Source: UBA1275 sp038124025 | GTDB taxonomy: Bacteria; Bacteroidota; Rhodothermia; Balneolales; Balneolaceae | Direction: 5' to 3' | Assembly: GCA_038124025.1 (NCBI GenBank) | Contig: JAYPBC010000010.1 | Span: forward strand, 4,685 to 68,684 | Length of the DNA stretch: 64,000 nucleotides | Shown here: positions 36,801 through 44,564 of the stretch, piece after piece | Numbering within the stretch: position 1 is the first letter of the stretch | Layout of the letters: each line of letters begins with the position of its first letter | The notes under the pieces: generated by a model | Databases searched by the model: none | What the model was told of the DNA's origin: nothing | The model's input: only the letters and a program-made list of their open reading frames with translations | Translations under genes and position numbers: made by a program

Positions 36801-37517
36801 AACCGAAATAGTCGTTCCTTGGTAATCCTCTATTTGAAGTTTGCCGCTACGTGCCTTATTAACTAACTCTGCAAAGGCATACAGGAACTCTTTGAAGTTC
36901 ATTTTATCCACACCTTTAATATTTGGCACAACAAGATTACGACTCCCATCTTTATTCGGTAGATCAACTGCAACGCCTAAGTTTATTTGCTCAGGTACTA
37001 CCCGGTAATGAACCTTGCCATCATTATGATAGGTATGGTTGATGGTTGGGAATTTTTTAATGGCTTGTATGACAGCCCAACAAATGAAATGAGTGAAGGA
37101 GGCCTTTGGTTCATTCCTTTTAACCAAATGCCGGTTGATGATGGTTCGGTCTTCTATCATCATTTTCACAGGAAGCACTCTCAATGAGGTGGCCGTGGGC
37201 ACCTCTAGGCTGGCATCCATGTTCTCAACAATTTTAGTGGCAACTCCTTTTATTTTTTGCAGTTTCCCAGCAGGAGCTGGCTTACTAGCTACTTTCGAAG
37301 GGGTTGGTTTTTGAGGGGCTGAAGGATTAACCTGATTGACTTTTCTTTCCTGACTTGTGTCCTGATCAGCTTTGCTGCCGTGGCTTTCTACTCCATTTAA
37401 TTCATCAAAGTAACGTTTCCAGTGCGTAGGTACTGAGTTAGGTGATTTTTGGTACTGCTCGTATAACTCTTCTACTAATGCTGAGTTTGGGCCGAATGCG
37501 GCTTCTAGTGATTTCAA
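33876..37517 (-). CDS. kgd: Multifunctional 2-oxoglutarate decarboxylase/dehydrogenase (Kgd type: E2-like domain fused to E1)
   Basis: This 1213-aa protein has the mycobacterial Kgd layout. The N-terminal E1 helper segment is EAAFGPNSALVEELYEQYQ, followed by a Pro/Ser/Lys linker. An E2 acyltransferase core follows without a lipoyl domain, from about 85 to 325, including TSLRVLPVKMM and the catalytic TYDHRIIQGAESG. A full oxoglutarate dehydrogenase E1 follows with VFMGMAHRGRLNML, the thiamine-diphosphate region GDAAFAGQGVVAETLN, and a C-terminal transketolase part. It catalyses 2-oxoglutarate decarboxylation in the TCA cycle, with DlaT/Lpd partners or by releasing semialdehyde. It is convergent with the dehydrogenase above. 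Confidence 0.94.
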   Translation of the reverse strand: MKSLEAAFGPNSALVEELYEQYQKSPNSVPTHWKRYFDELNGVESHGSKADQDTSQERKVNQVNPSAPQKPTPSKVASKPAPAGKLQKIKGVATKIVENMDASLEVPTATSLRVLPVKMMIEDRTIINRHLVKRNEPKASFTHFICWAVIQAIKKFPTINHTYHNDGKVHYRVVPEQINLGVAVDLPNKDGSRNLVVPNIKGVDKMNFKEFLYAFAELVNKARSGKLQIEDYQGTTISVTNPGTLGTVSSVPRLMPGQGAIIATGAIDYPAEFQNMSKDVLNQLGISKVMSMTCTYDHRIIQGAESGAFLNEVNHLLSGQADFYDSIFSDLEIPYDPIPYGEDFYSGPFNGGGNTLEEDRRTIGVWRLINMYRMRGLVLADLDPLEKEPGYNPELDLAYYGLSVWDLDREFYCGGLGGKRQATLRVIIKLLRDTYCEQIGADYMHLLDLDERKWLRERMESSLNEAVLTIDDKKQILSKLNQAMAFEEFLHKKYIGHKRFSLEGNDTLIPMMHFLLEKAGEYDVEKVFMGMAHRGRLNMLVNIMNKPYHRVFAEFEGNVDPDTIQGSGDVKYHLGAKGTHITAAEKHIEIELMPNPSHLEAVNPVVEGASRAVQDHHEADDAQKKIIPVLMHGDAAFAGQGVVAETLNMSLLEGYKTGGTVHIIINNQIGFTTLPSDGRSTEYATDLAKSVLAPIFHVNGDHPEAAVHAIQMALEYRQKFGKDVIIDLIGYRKHGHNEGDEPAFTQPGMYKEIKGHKTVRDLYTEWLVKHQELTTEETQQIFTEFDELLMAAFEDAKKIPHLEVTNELIDRKESIQKNRNIFPDTTFSREKLEEIAVKLNTVPKDFDANPKLLRQLAKRAEIVQKNEKKLDWGFSEALAFGSLLTDGKTVRVTGQDVERGTFSHRHAVLHGTATDQTFTPLNHLTEGQASFHVHNSLLSEYAALGFEFGYSAVKKDALVIWEAQFGDFANGAQIIIDQFISSSEVKWGQTSSLLLNLPHGYEGQGPEHSSARLERFLQLCAEDNMQVFNLTTPAQYYHMLRKQCLQEHKKPGILMSPKSLLRHPKAVSNVDELANGYFRPFLEDNRLNDSSSVERVVICSGKVYYDLLQKAEELSLNKVALVRVEQLYPFPDHDIQQYLKSFKAAKDIVWCQEEPKNMGAWFFVSDRIQQILAKDQKLRYAGRQASASPAAGQKKIHDAEQLQLVMQALQPAK

Positions 37518-37757
37518 GATGGGATAAACTCTATGGGTTGAACAATTGTAAAGACATACATCAGGCCGTAAAGCCCTTATTGGTTTACGTGTAAATTAAG
37601 TAGATGTAAGTAAAAAAGCACTCAAACATTCATTTAATCTATAGCTTATTCACACTTTAAACTGGTTTAATCTAAATGTATATTCTCTGCTATTCAAATT
37701 GATTGACCATTGTGGTTGTCACACCTTAAAAACCCTATAAACCAGCAATTAACTCAT

Positions 37758-39560
37758 ATGAAATCAGCGCAGAAAAAGACTACAGGAGCCGAAGAAATAC
37801 ACTGGGATCTGGGTGATTTATATGCGGAAATCGACGATCCAGCATTTGCTAATGACCAAGTAAACGTACTAGAACGAGCCCAATCTTTTGCCACAAAATA
37901 CCGGGGACGAATTGCGGATCTAGCAGCCTCAGAATTTTTAGCATTGCTCAATGAATATGAGGCTATCCAAGATATGGCTGGCAAAATCGGATCTTTTGCT
38001 TACTTATTATGGAGTACGAATACACAAGATGCAGCGTATGGGAAAACCGTTCAATCAACCAACGAGCTAGGCTCCAAGCTAAGTCAGGTGATGGTATTCT
38101 TTCGCGTAGAATGGTTAGCTCTTGACGAACAGCAAGCTCAGCAGCTAATCAATGACCCTATTTTAAGCAAATATACCCACTATTTAGAGTCATCCCGCTC
38201 TTACAAGCCCCACTCACTTAGCGAAGAGCAAGAGCAAATACTTTCAGCCAAGAGTGTAACTGGGCAGAGTGCATGGGTACGCTACTTTGACGAGACCTTG
38301 GGGTCGGCAACCTTTCATTATGACGGGGAGGAAAAATCAGAGCAAGAAGTATTAAGCCTTCTGCATCATCCAAATAGAGAGGTTCGTAAAGAAGCTCATG
38401 CCTCGTTATCAGACGGGTTTAGTAAACTTTCTCGTAGTTTGACCTTCATATTCAATACGTTACTTGCAGATAAAGCCACCAATGATGAATTGCGTGGTTA
38501 CCCATCGTGGATTTATGCTCGTAATTTATCCAATGAAACCGATGACAAAACGGTAAATGCGCTAGTTCAAGCGGTAACTGGGCATTATCAATGGGCGCAG
38601 AGATACTACAGCCTGAAGTCTAAGCTTATTGGCATAGAAGACTTTAAAGATTACGACAGATATGCACCTTTGAAAAAGACCGAGACCATAGTTCCTTGGG
38701 AGCAAGCACGTTCAATGGTGTTGGATGCATATGAAGAATTTAGTCCAAAGATGGCAGAGATCGCCAGGCGTTTTTTTGATGAAAAATGGATTGATGCGGC
38801 AATACAAACGGGTAAAAGAGGGGGGGCTTATTCGGCGGGTACCGTTCCTTCAGTTCATCCATATGTGTTTATGAATTATGATGGCCGATTGCGTGATGTA
38901 CAGACCTTAGCCCATGAGTTGGGACATGGTGTACATCAATTCCTTTCCAGGAAACAAGGAGCCCTTCAATCTAGCACTCCCTTGACCACCGCAGAAACAG
39001 CTTCCGTATTTGGTGAAATGTTGGTATTCCAACGACTCTTAAAACAGATTAATGATCCTATGGAAGAATTGGCCTTGTTAATGGGTAAAATTGATGATAC
39101 GATCGCAACCGTATTCCGGCAAATTTCCATGAACCGATTCGAAGAGGCCATGCATACGGCACGGCGAGAAGAAGGAGAACTTACCACTGAGCGGTTTTCT
39201 GAACTTTGGAACAATGAGCAAGAAAAACTATATGGATCTTCAGTTGAACTTACTCCAGAATACCGTCACTGGTGGTGTTACATTCCCCATTTCTTGCATA
39301 CACCTGGGTATGTATATGCCTATGCCTTTGGTGAACTTTTGGTTCTTGCATTGTATGAGGAGTATCAAGAAAAACCCGATGGTTTTGCCGACCGTTATCT
39401 GACATTATTAGAAGCGGGAGGCTCTGAATGGCCACATGAACTCATTGCGCGGATGGGGCTGGACATACAAGATCCAGAATTCTGGCAAAAGGGTTTGGCG
39501 TCCTTTGAACGCATAATACTACGAGCAGAGGAACTGTACGCACAGATCCAAAGCCAATAG
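37758..39560 (+). CDS. pepF: Oligoendopeptidase F (M3B zinc peptidase)
   Basis: I chose the ATG at 37758 (600 aa, MKSAQKK). The frame open from 37710 starts only with TTG. The catalytic HEXXH is LAHELGHGVHQF with His386, Glu387 and His390, followed by a downstream Glu in TAETASVFGEM. The rest is the long helical M3 fold ending with FERIILRAEELYAQIQ. It hydrolyses short peptides in the cytosol. It precedes the GAF-type gene by 59 bp, so a common operon with deoB is possible. Confidence 0.93.
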   Translation: MKSAQKKTTGAEEIHWDLGDLYAEIDDPAFANDQVNVLERAQSFATKYRGRIADLAASEFLALLNEYEAIQDMAGKIGSFAYLLWSTNTQDAAYGKTVQSTNELGSKLSQVMVFFRVEWLALDEQQAQQLINDPILSKYTHYLESSRSYKPHSLSEEQEQILSAKSVTGQSAWVRYFDETLGSATFHYDGEEKSEQEVLSLLHHPNREVRKEAHASLSDGFSKLSRSLTFIFNTLLADKATNDELRGYPSWIYARNLSNETDDKTVNALVQAVTGHYQWAQRYYSLKSKLIGIEDFKDYDRYAPLKKTETIVPWEQARSMVLDAYEEFSPKMAEIARRFFDEKWIDAAIQTGKRGGAYSAGTVPSVHPYVFMNYDGRLRDVQTLAHELGHGVHQFLSRKQGALQSSTPLTTAETASVFGEMLVFQRLLKQINDPMEELALLMGKIDDTIATVFRQISMNRFEEAMHTARREEGELTTERFSELWNNEQEKLYGSSVELTPEYRHWWCYIPHFLHTPGYVYAYAFGELLVLALYEEYQEKPDGFADRYLTLLEAGGSEWPHELIARMGLDIQDPEFWQKGLASFERIILRAEELYAQIQSQ

Positions 39561-39619
39561 CTAAATAAAGAGGTGAAAGTCAATACTCAAGATACTATCT
39601 TACGGTAAATTACCCCCCT

Positions 39620-41083
39620 ATGAGTTTAGACCGACAAGAAAAAGCATTACGTGAATTCAAGCAAATAATTGCTGATTTAGTACACTTACTGCGTGCTTCA
39701 ACCAGTTCTCAATTAGCGTATATGTGTTGGGTAAACCAGTCAAGACAGCAGTTCGTATGGGAAACTCATAGTACTCGTTTGAGTAATGTCATGTTCAAGG
39801 ACCGAGTTAATTTTCACCATCATTTTTTGGACGACTACAAAGAGCTTGATGAGCTAATAAAGTTGAGAATTGGGGAAGATATTTCTAAAGCAAAATTAGG
39901 CCATTATTTTAGTGTTGTACATGCAAAAAGTATGTTAATTATCCCATTTATTAATAAAGGAGAGACAGTAGGGCTTACGGTACTTGAATCGGATCAGGAT
40001 TTGGACGAGGAGGCCTCACTTGATGCTATCTACTCCTATAATAATGCGATGGTTAATGTGCTGGACACCTACCTTGAGGTAGTAGATTTACACGAGCAGC
40101 AAAAGGAGTGGGAGGAATACGAAGAATCTTTATCAAACGTGCATTCACGTTTGAACAAAGTAGAAGTAATCACCACCTGTTTGGATGAGATGCAATTCTT
40201 GCTACCCAACGGAGGAGTTAGTTTTTTGTGTTCTGCTATGGATCAATGGACCATCGCCCTTAATGCCAAATTTGCAAAAAATGCGCCTTATGTCGGCCTT
40301 GGGGTGGATGATAAAAGCGCTGTTAGGGACGCTTTAGAAAAGGGTGCCCCTGTGTTTAATATGCATTTCAACTCGAATCCAAAGTTGGTTTCTGCCTATG
40401 AAAGCAGAACCGAGGGAGCGAGCTATGTACTGCCACTTTTAGTACACGAACGTCGACAGGGTGCCTTTATAGCATACGATAAAGATCCACTAAGTTTTAA
40501 AGAATCCACTAAGCATAAATTGGCTAATTTGGCTCGAGTAGCATCCTTGCAGTTGCAGAGTAACACCCGTAAATCCACCATGGAGGAAGATATTTTCACT
40601 GAAAAATATCAAGCTTTAGTCACAGAGCTTTGGGAAAAGTCGGTGGAGCATGAGTTGTACCGGTTACGCACCGACACTGAACGACATAGCTGGATGGGAC
40701 TTGTGACTTTAGAAAATCTTTCTTCGTTTCGTACTCGTTTTAGAATGGAAGAGCTTCAACGAATGCAACGAGACATCGTGCGTTTTTTGAATCCTTACCG
40801 GTTCCAGCAAAAAGGATATATCGGATTCCAATCAGATTACATATACAGTTTCATCATCCAGAGCAATAAAGAAACAGCATTAGAAGAATGGGTAGAACAA
40901 ACTCGTTCCAAAGTTGCTCATGGGTTAAAACTGAGTTCCGGCATGAATATCACGGTTTCCTTCAAGTTCGGGGCCGTAAAATTACGTGCTGAATATCCAA
41001 ACGCATATGAAGTGCTCAGTACAGCCAAGCAGCAGCTAGCAGAGGTGGCAAAAAATCAGCAAATACACCTCCAGGTGTCTTAA
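39620..41083 (+). CDS. Double-GAF-like protein with a degenerate GGDEF-like C-terminal domain
   Basis: This 487-aa cytoplasmic protein has no membrane segment. Two GAF-like regions are suggested at about 20-150 (AKSMLIIPFINKGETVGLTVLES) and 185-320 (ASYVLPLLVHERRQGAFIAYDKD), joined by a coiled coil. The C-terminal 150 residues follow the GGDEF order: DTERHSWMGLVTLENLSSF, then QQKGYIGFQSDYIYSFII where RxGGDEF would be, then NITVSFKFGAV and a final EVLSTAKQQLAEVAKNQ. The GGDEF motif itself is lost, so it should not make c-di-GMP. The stop TAA overlaps the next start (TAATG), so it is translationally coupled to deoB. Confidence 0.75.
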   Translation: MSLDRQEKALREFKQIIADLVHLLRASTSSQLAYMCWVNQSRQQFVWETHSTRLSNVMFKDRVNFHHHFLDDYKELDELIKLRIGEDISKAKLGHYFSVVHAKSMLIIPFINKGETVGLTVLESDQDLDEEASLDAIYSYNNAMVNVLDTYLEVVDLHEQQKEWEEYEESLSNVHSRLNKVEVITTCLDEMQFLLPNGGVSFLCSAMDQWTIALNAKFAKNAPYVGLGVDDKSAVRDALEKGAPVFNMHFNSNPKLVSAYESRTEGASYVLPLLVHERRQGAFIAYDKDPLSFKESTKHKLANLARVASLQLQSNTRKSTMEEDIFTEKYQALVTELWEKSVEHELYRLRTDTERHSWMGLVTLENLSSFRTRFRMEELQRMQRDIVRFLNPYRFQQKGYIGFQSDYIYSFIIQSNKETALEEWVEQTRSKVAHGLKLSSGMNITVSFKFGAVKLRAEYPNAYEVLSTAKQQLAEVAKNQQIHLQVS

Positions 41084-42240
41084 TGAAACGGGTTATTTTA
41101 TTGATTGTGGACGGATGGGGTGTGGGGGCCCAGGAGGACGCAGAAGAGTATGGAGACCAATTGGCTCACACAATGGGACATGTTAGCGAAACTACAATGC
41201 TCAAGCTCCCTAATTTCCAAAAAATGGGCTTGGGCAATATCATTAAACTCGCTAGTATTCCTCCTGCAACAGCGCCAGTTACTAGTTATGGTAAACTTCG
41301 CGAGCTATCAAGTGGTAAAGACTCAACAACTGGGCACTGGGAACTTGCAGGAATAATCTTAGAGAAAGCTTTTCCAACTTACCCAAATGGCTTCCCAAAA
41401 AAGTTAATCCATTCTTTCTGCCAAGAAATAGCTAAGGAAGATGTTTTGTGTAATGCTCCATATTCTGGAACCAATGTACTTGCAGATTATGGGGTTGAAC
41501 ACATGAAAACGGGTTTACCTATTGTATATACATCGGCTGATAGTGTGTTTCAAATTGCTACCCATGAGGATGTTGTCCCAATCGAAACCCTGTATGAGTG
41601 GTGCGAATGGGCTCGAAATGACTTGTTAATTGGCGAGCATGAAGTAGGTCGAGTAATCGCAAGGCCGTTTACAGGAACAGCGTCAAGCTTCGGTAGGATT
41701 TCACATAAACGGCACGATTGGTCCGCTGCGCCACCTAAAAATCATCTTGTCAAGGAACTGCAGAGTAAAGGGCATACAACAGCTTCTATTGGAAAAGTTG
41801 CAGACTTATTTAATGGTGAAGGGTTTGACACTGTGTATCCAACCAATGGTAATACCGATGGCATCGAGCGTATCCTCGAGCGATTACGTGCTATGGAAGA
41901 GGAATTTATTTTCATCAACCTGATTGACACGGATCAATTATATGGTCATCGCTTAGATCCAAGTGGCTATGCAGAAGCACTAAAGGAAATTGATTCAGCT
42001 TTGCCCAAAATAATGGATGAGCTAACCGGCGAAGATCTCTTAATCATTACTGGAGATCATGGGAATGACCCATGTGTACAGAGTACCGATCACACCCGGG
42101 AGTTTGTTCCCGTTTTTGTTTACGGCAAGCAAGTTGCCGCTAAAAATCTTGGGCTGCGGAATGGGTTTAATCAAATAGCAGCTAGTGTCATGGATTTCTT
42201 CGGGTATGAAAAAACTTTTGGCCCTGAAAGTTTACTTTGA
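41083..42240 (+). CDS. deoB: Phosphopentomutase
   Basis: This 385-aa alkaline-phosphatase-superfamily enzyme has the metal site VDGWGVGAQ near residue 9-17 (Asp10). The phosphorylatable Thr is in SSGKDSTTGHWE (Thr82/83). Later metal residues are in NLIDTDQLYGHRLDPSGYAE and ITGDHGNDPCVQSTDHTRE. It interconverts ribose-1-P/ribose-5-P and deoxyribose-1-P/deoxyribose-5-P, accepting the product of the nucleoside phosphorylase at 3626-4960. It overlaps the stop of the GAF-type gene by one base. Confidence 0.93.
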   Translation: MKRVILLIVDGWGVGAQEDAEEYGDQLAHTMGHVSETTMLKLPNFQKMGLGNIIKLASIPPATAPVTSYGKLRELSSGKDSTTGHWELAGIILEKAFPTYPNGFPKKLIHSFCQEIAKEDVLCNAPYSGTNVLADYGVEHMKTGLPIVYTSADSVFQIATHEDVVPIETLYEWCEWARNDLLIGEHEVGRVIARPFTGTASSFGRISHKRHDWSAAPPKNHLVKELQSKGHTTASIGKVADLFNGEGFDTVYPTNGNTDGIERILERLRAMEEEFIFINLIDTDQLYGHRLDPSGYAEALKEIDSALPKIMDELTGEDLLIITGDHGNDPCVQSTDHTREFVPVFVYGKQVAAKNLGLRNGFNQIAASVMDFFGYEKTFGPESLL

Positions 42241-42344
42241 TAGTGCTGCATAATAACTGTATTAAAGGCTACGAAAAGTGAATTTTTTCCGTATATTTAA
42301 ACTTGCCTAGATTGTAACATAAACATTGTATTACTATTCATAAA

Positions 42345-42396
42345 ATCTACGCACCATGTAGATGTGACTATTACACTGATATAACACCTACATTTG
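42345..42396 (+). promoter_or_regulatory. rpoD promoter region: TAnnTTTG box and upstream inverted repeat
   Basis: TACATTTG at 42389-42396 matches the Bacteroidota -7 element exactly, 31 bp before the GTG start. No good TTTG lies 20 bp upstream, so the -33 box is weak. An inverted repeat ATCTAC-N7-GTAGAT (42345-42350, 42358-42363) lies just upstream and could be an operator. Confidence 0.4.
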
Positions 42397-42427
42397 TTCT
42401 GAACAATTCGAATTAAATTTTATTATT

Positions 42428-43282
42428 GTGGCAAAAAGCTCAGGCATTTCTACCCGTGAATCTGAATCACTAGACCGCTATCTACACGAAATTGGTAAAG
42501 AAAAGCTAATTACCCCGGATGATGAAGTTCGTCTAGCCAAAGAAATTCAAAAAGGCAGTCAAAGAGCGCTTGAAGATTTAACCAAAGCCAACCTGCGTTT
42601 TGTGGTATCTGTTGCTAAACAATATCAGAATCAAGGCTTATCATTAGGTGATCTGATTAATGAAGGGAACTTGGGTCTTATTAAGGCAGCCAAGCGATTT
42701 GATGAAACCCGTGGATTTAAGTTTATTTCATATGCAGTTTGGTGGATTCGTCAATCCATTCTCCAAGCATTAGCCGAGCAAAGTAGAATTGTCCGGTTGC
42801 CCCTAAATCGGGTTGGCGCACTGAACAAAATAGGGAAAGAGCTTTCAAAACTTGAGCAAGAGTATGAGCGATTACCATCGGCGCACGAGCTAGCAGAAAG
42901 TCTAGAAATGACCGTCGGAGAAGTGGCAGACACCCTAAAAATATCAGGTCGGCATCTATCAATGGACGCGCCATTCGCCCAAGGAGAAGATAATCGCTTA
43001 CTTGATGTTCTTGAAAACGAAGAAATACCCAATCCAGATTTTGAACTTATGGGTGAATCCCTTAAGGTTGAAATCGAACGTGCTCTTTCAAAATTGACAA
43101 AGCGAGAGGCAGAAGTTATTCGGCTTTACTTTGGCATTGGTCGTGAGCACTCTTTAACGCTCGAAGAGATTGGAGAGCGTTTTGACCTGACTAGGGAACG
43201 AGTGCGCCAAATAAAAGAAAAAGCTCTTCGTAAGCTACGTCACCACAACCGTAGTGCAGCCTTACGCGTGTATCTAGGCTAA
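42428..43282 (+). CDS. rpoD: Primary sigma factor RpoD/SigA (short Bacteroidota type)
   Basis: This 284-aa protein starts at GTG 42428. It begins at region 1.2 (SLDRYLHEIGKEKLITPDDEVRLA), lacking region 1.1. Region 2 has GDLINEGNLGLIKAAKRFD and GFKFISYAVWWIRQSI. Region 3 and region 4 follow, with the -35 helix LTLEEIGERFDLTRERVRQIKEKALRKLR near the C-terminus. The primary sigma factors of Bacteroidota have this short form and read promoters with TAnnTTTG. It converges with the GNAT gene. Confidence 0.95.
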   Translation: MAKSSGISTRESESLDRYLHEIGKEKLITPDDEVRLAKEIQKGSQRALEDLTKANLRFVVSVAKQYQNQGLSLGDLINEGNLGLIKAAKRFDETRGFKFISYAVWWIRQSILQALAEQSRIVRLPLNRVGALNKIGKELSKLEQEYERLPSAHELAESLEMTVGEVADTLKISGRHLSMDAPFAQGEDNRLLDVLENEEIPNPDFELMGESLKVEIERALSKLTKREAEVIRLYFGIGREHSLTLEEIGERFDLTRERVRQIKEKALRKLRHHNRSAALRVYLG

Positions 43283-43326
43283 GAAAACGTCAAACAGTCC
43301 ATTGGTAAGATGCGTGATCTAATTGC

Positions 43327-44490
43327 TCAGGTCATATCGTGAGCGTTTATGAATATGGGATTCATTGTATTTCCATCGTTCTTTTCGAACATCTTTTCTT
43401 GACCGATACCCACAAACACTCGCTTAACTACAGAAATATTACCGGTATCTCCTATTTTGTTTAACGCACCCCAAGAAATAGATGCTCGTAATTGGTTACG
43501 GTGTGGACTTTCTTTAGACAACCAAATCATCCCGGTATGAACCTTTTCTTTGGCTAAGGCATGCTCCAAAATAGACTCAAAGCGGCGTTCATGTCCTTGT
43601 TTAAACCAAATATAGTCAGCTGATACAAAGTGAAATATGTGACCTGGTATAAGTTGACGAAGATATGGTAAGCGATCGACTCGCCATCTGCGCAAGAAAG
43701 AAAAATGGTCAGGAAGCTGTTCTACATCCCATCGGTGCCTCATTATTCGTGCCATAGCCAGCCATTCCCCATGCACCTTGTATCCCAAAAAATATCCTTG
43801 TTCCTTTAGCCCTTCGGTATGATAGGCTTCATAGCCATCGTAGAATTCTTTCAATGTAGCCCTACTTTCTTGAACTTCTTCGGGTGTTAATAGGCATACT
43901 TCGGAATGCAGTGAAGGGCTGAATCGATGGAACAAAAAAGTGTTAATCTCTTGTACTTTCGTAAAACCGAATCGCTTGCAAAGCTTCATGGATTGATGAT
44001 TTTTATTTTCCACAAAAGCATAAGCGGGAAGGATCTGCGACGAAGTTAAGGTATTTGCAAATTCTTCTAAATGCTCAAGAAGTATCCTTTGAAGCTTAGT
44101 TCTACTCTGGCTATAACTTTGAACCTCATGACTACGCTGGCTATGACTTTGTTGTTCTGGTCGAAGAAAACTCGTTTTTAGGTCCCTTTCAAGGGAATAC
44201 GTTTTATTAGTTTTAGGATAACCTTGGGTTCTTGTTATGTACAGATATCTAATATATAGCCACCGCTTAGATTGTATGTCGGTTCTATCAACAAGTCCTA
44301 CAACTCCAATAAGTTTTTTATTTCTAGACAAACAGAGAAAATGGAGTTTCTCATCCTCAAGGTTTAGGTTTTTTTCCCTGTGGACTCGATATTGAATTCC
44401 ACCAGGGCTACCTATGAGAGCGGTATGCAGAAAATCTTTAATTTCCTTGTCGAAGTCACGAAGTGTAATTGAAAAATCTGGTGTGCTCAC
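43327..44490 (-). CDS. GNAT-like acetyltransferase with a C-terminal extension
   Basis: This 387-aa protein has a GNAT fold in its N-terminal part. The acetyl-CoA segment is hidden in a long insertion, but the end pattern AYAFVENKNHQSMKLCKRFGF (about residues 157-177) is the family ENxxSxxLYxxxGF. The stretch at about 100-135 (His/Ser/Gln-rich, partly repeated) interrupts the core. The C-terminal half (from 185) contains GYKVHGEWLAMARIMRHRW and looks like a second, diverged acetyltransferase-like half. The substrate is unknown. It is a single gene, transcribed towards rpoD. Confidence 0.65.
   Translation of the reverse strand: MSTPDFSITLRDFDKEIKDFLHTALIGSPGGIQYRVHREKNLNLEDEKLHFLCLSRNKKLIGVVGLVDRTDIQSKRWLYIRYLYITRTQGYPKTNKTYSLERDLKTSFLRPEQQSHSQRSHEVQSYSQSRTKLQRILLEHLEEFANTLTSSQILPAYAFVENKNHQSMKLCKRFGFTKVQEINTFLFHRFSPSLHSEVCLLTPEEVQESRATLKEFYDGYEAYHTEGLKEQGYFLGYKVHGEWLAMARIMRHRWDVEQLPDHFSFLRRWRVDRLPYLRQLIPGHIFHFVSADYIWFKQGHERRFESILEHALAKEKVHTGMIWLSKESPHRNQLRASISWGALNKIGDTGNISVVKRVFVGIGQEKMFEKNDGNTMNPIFINAHDMT
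44107..44151. repeat. Two copies of a 15-bp word, 30 bp apart, inside the GNAT gene
   Basis: CTGGCTATAACTTTG at 44107-44121 and CTGGCTATGACTTTG at 44137-44151 differ by one base. They encode the repeated QSHSQ/QSYSQ stretch of the insertion in the acetyltransferase core, so this stretch looks like an internal duplication. Confidence 0.6.
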
Positions 44491-44564
44491 GTAGGCTGTT
44501 TATTGTTGAATAGAAAGAAGCCACTCAGTCCACATAAATAACATTAAGCTTAGTATATTGCAAT

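Noticed and set aside
42270..42292. AT-only hairpin GAAAA/TTTTC after deoB
   Set aside because: The stem is too weak to act as a terminator.
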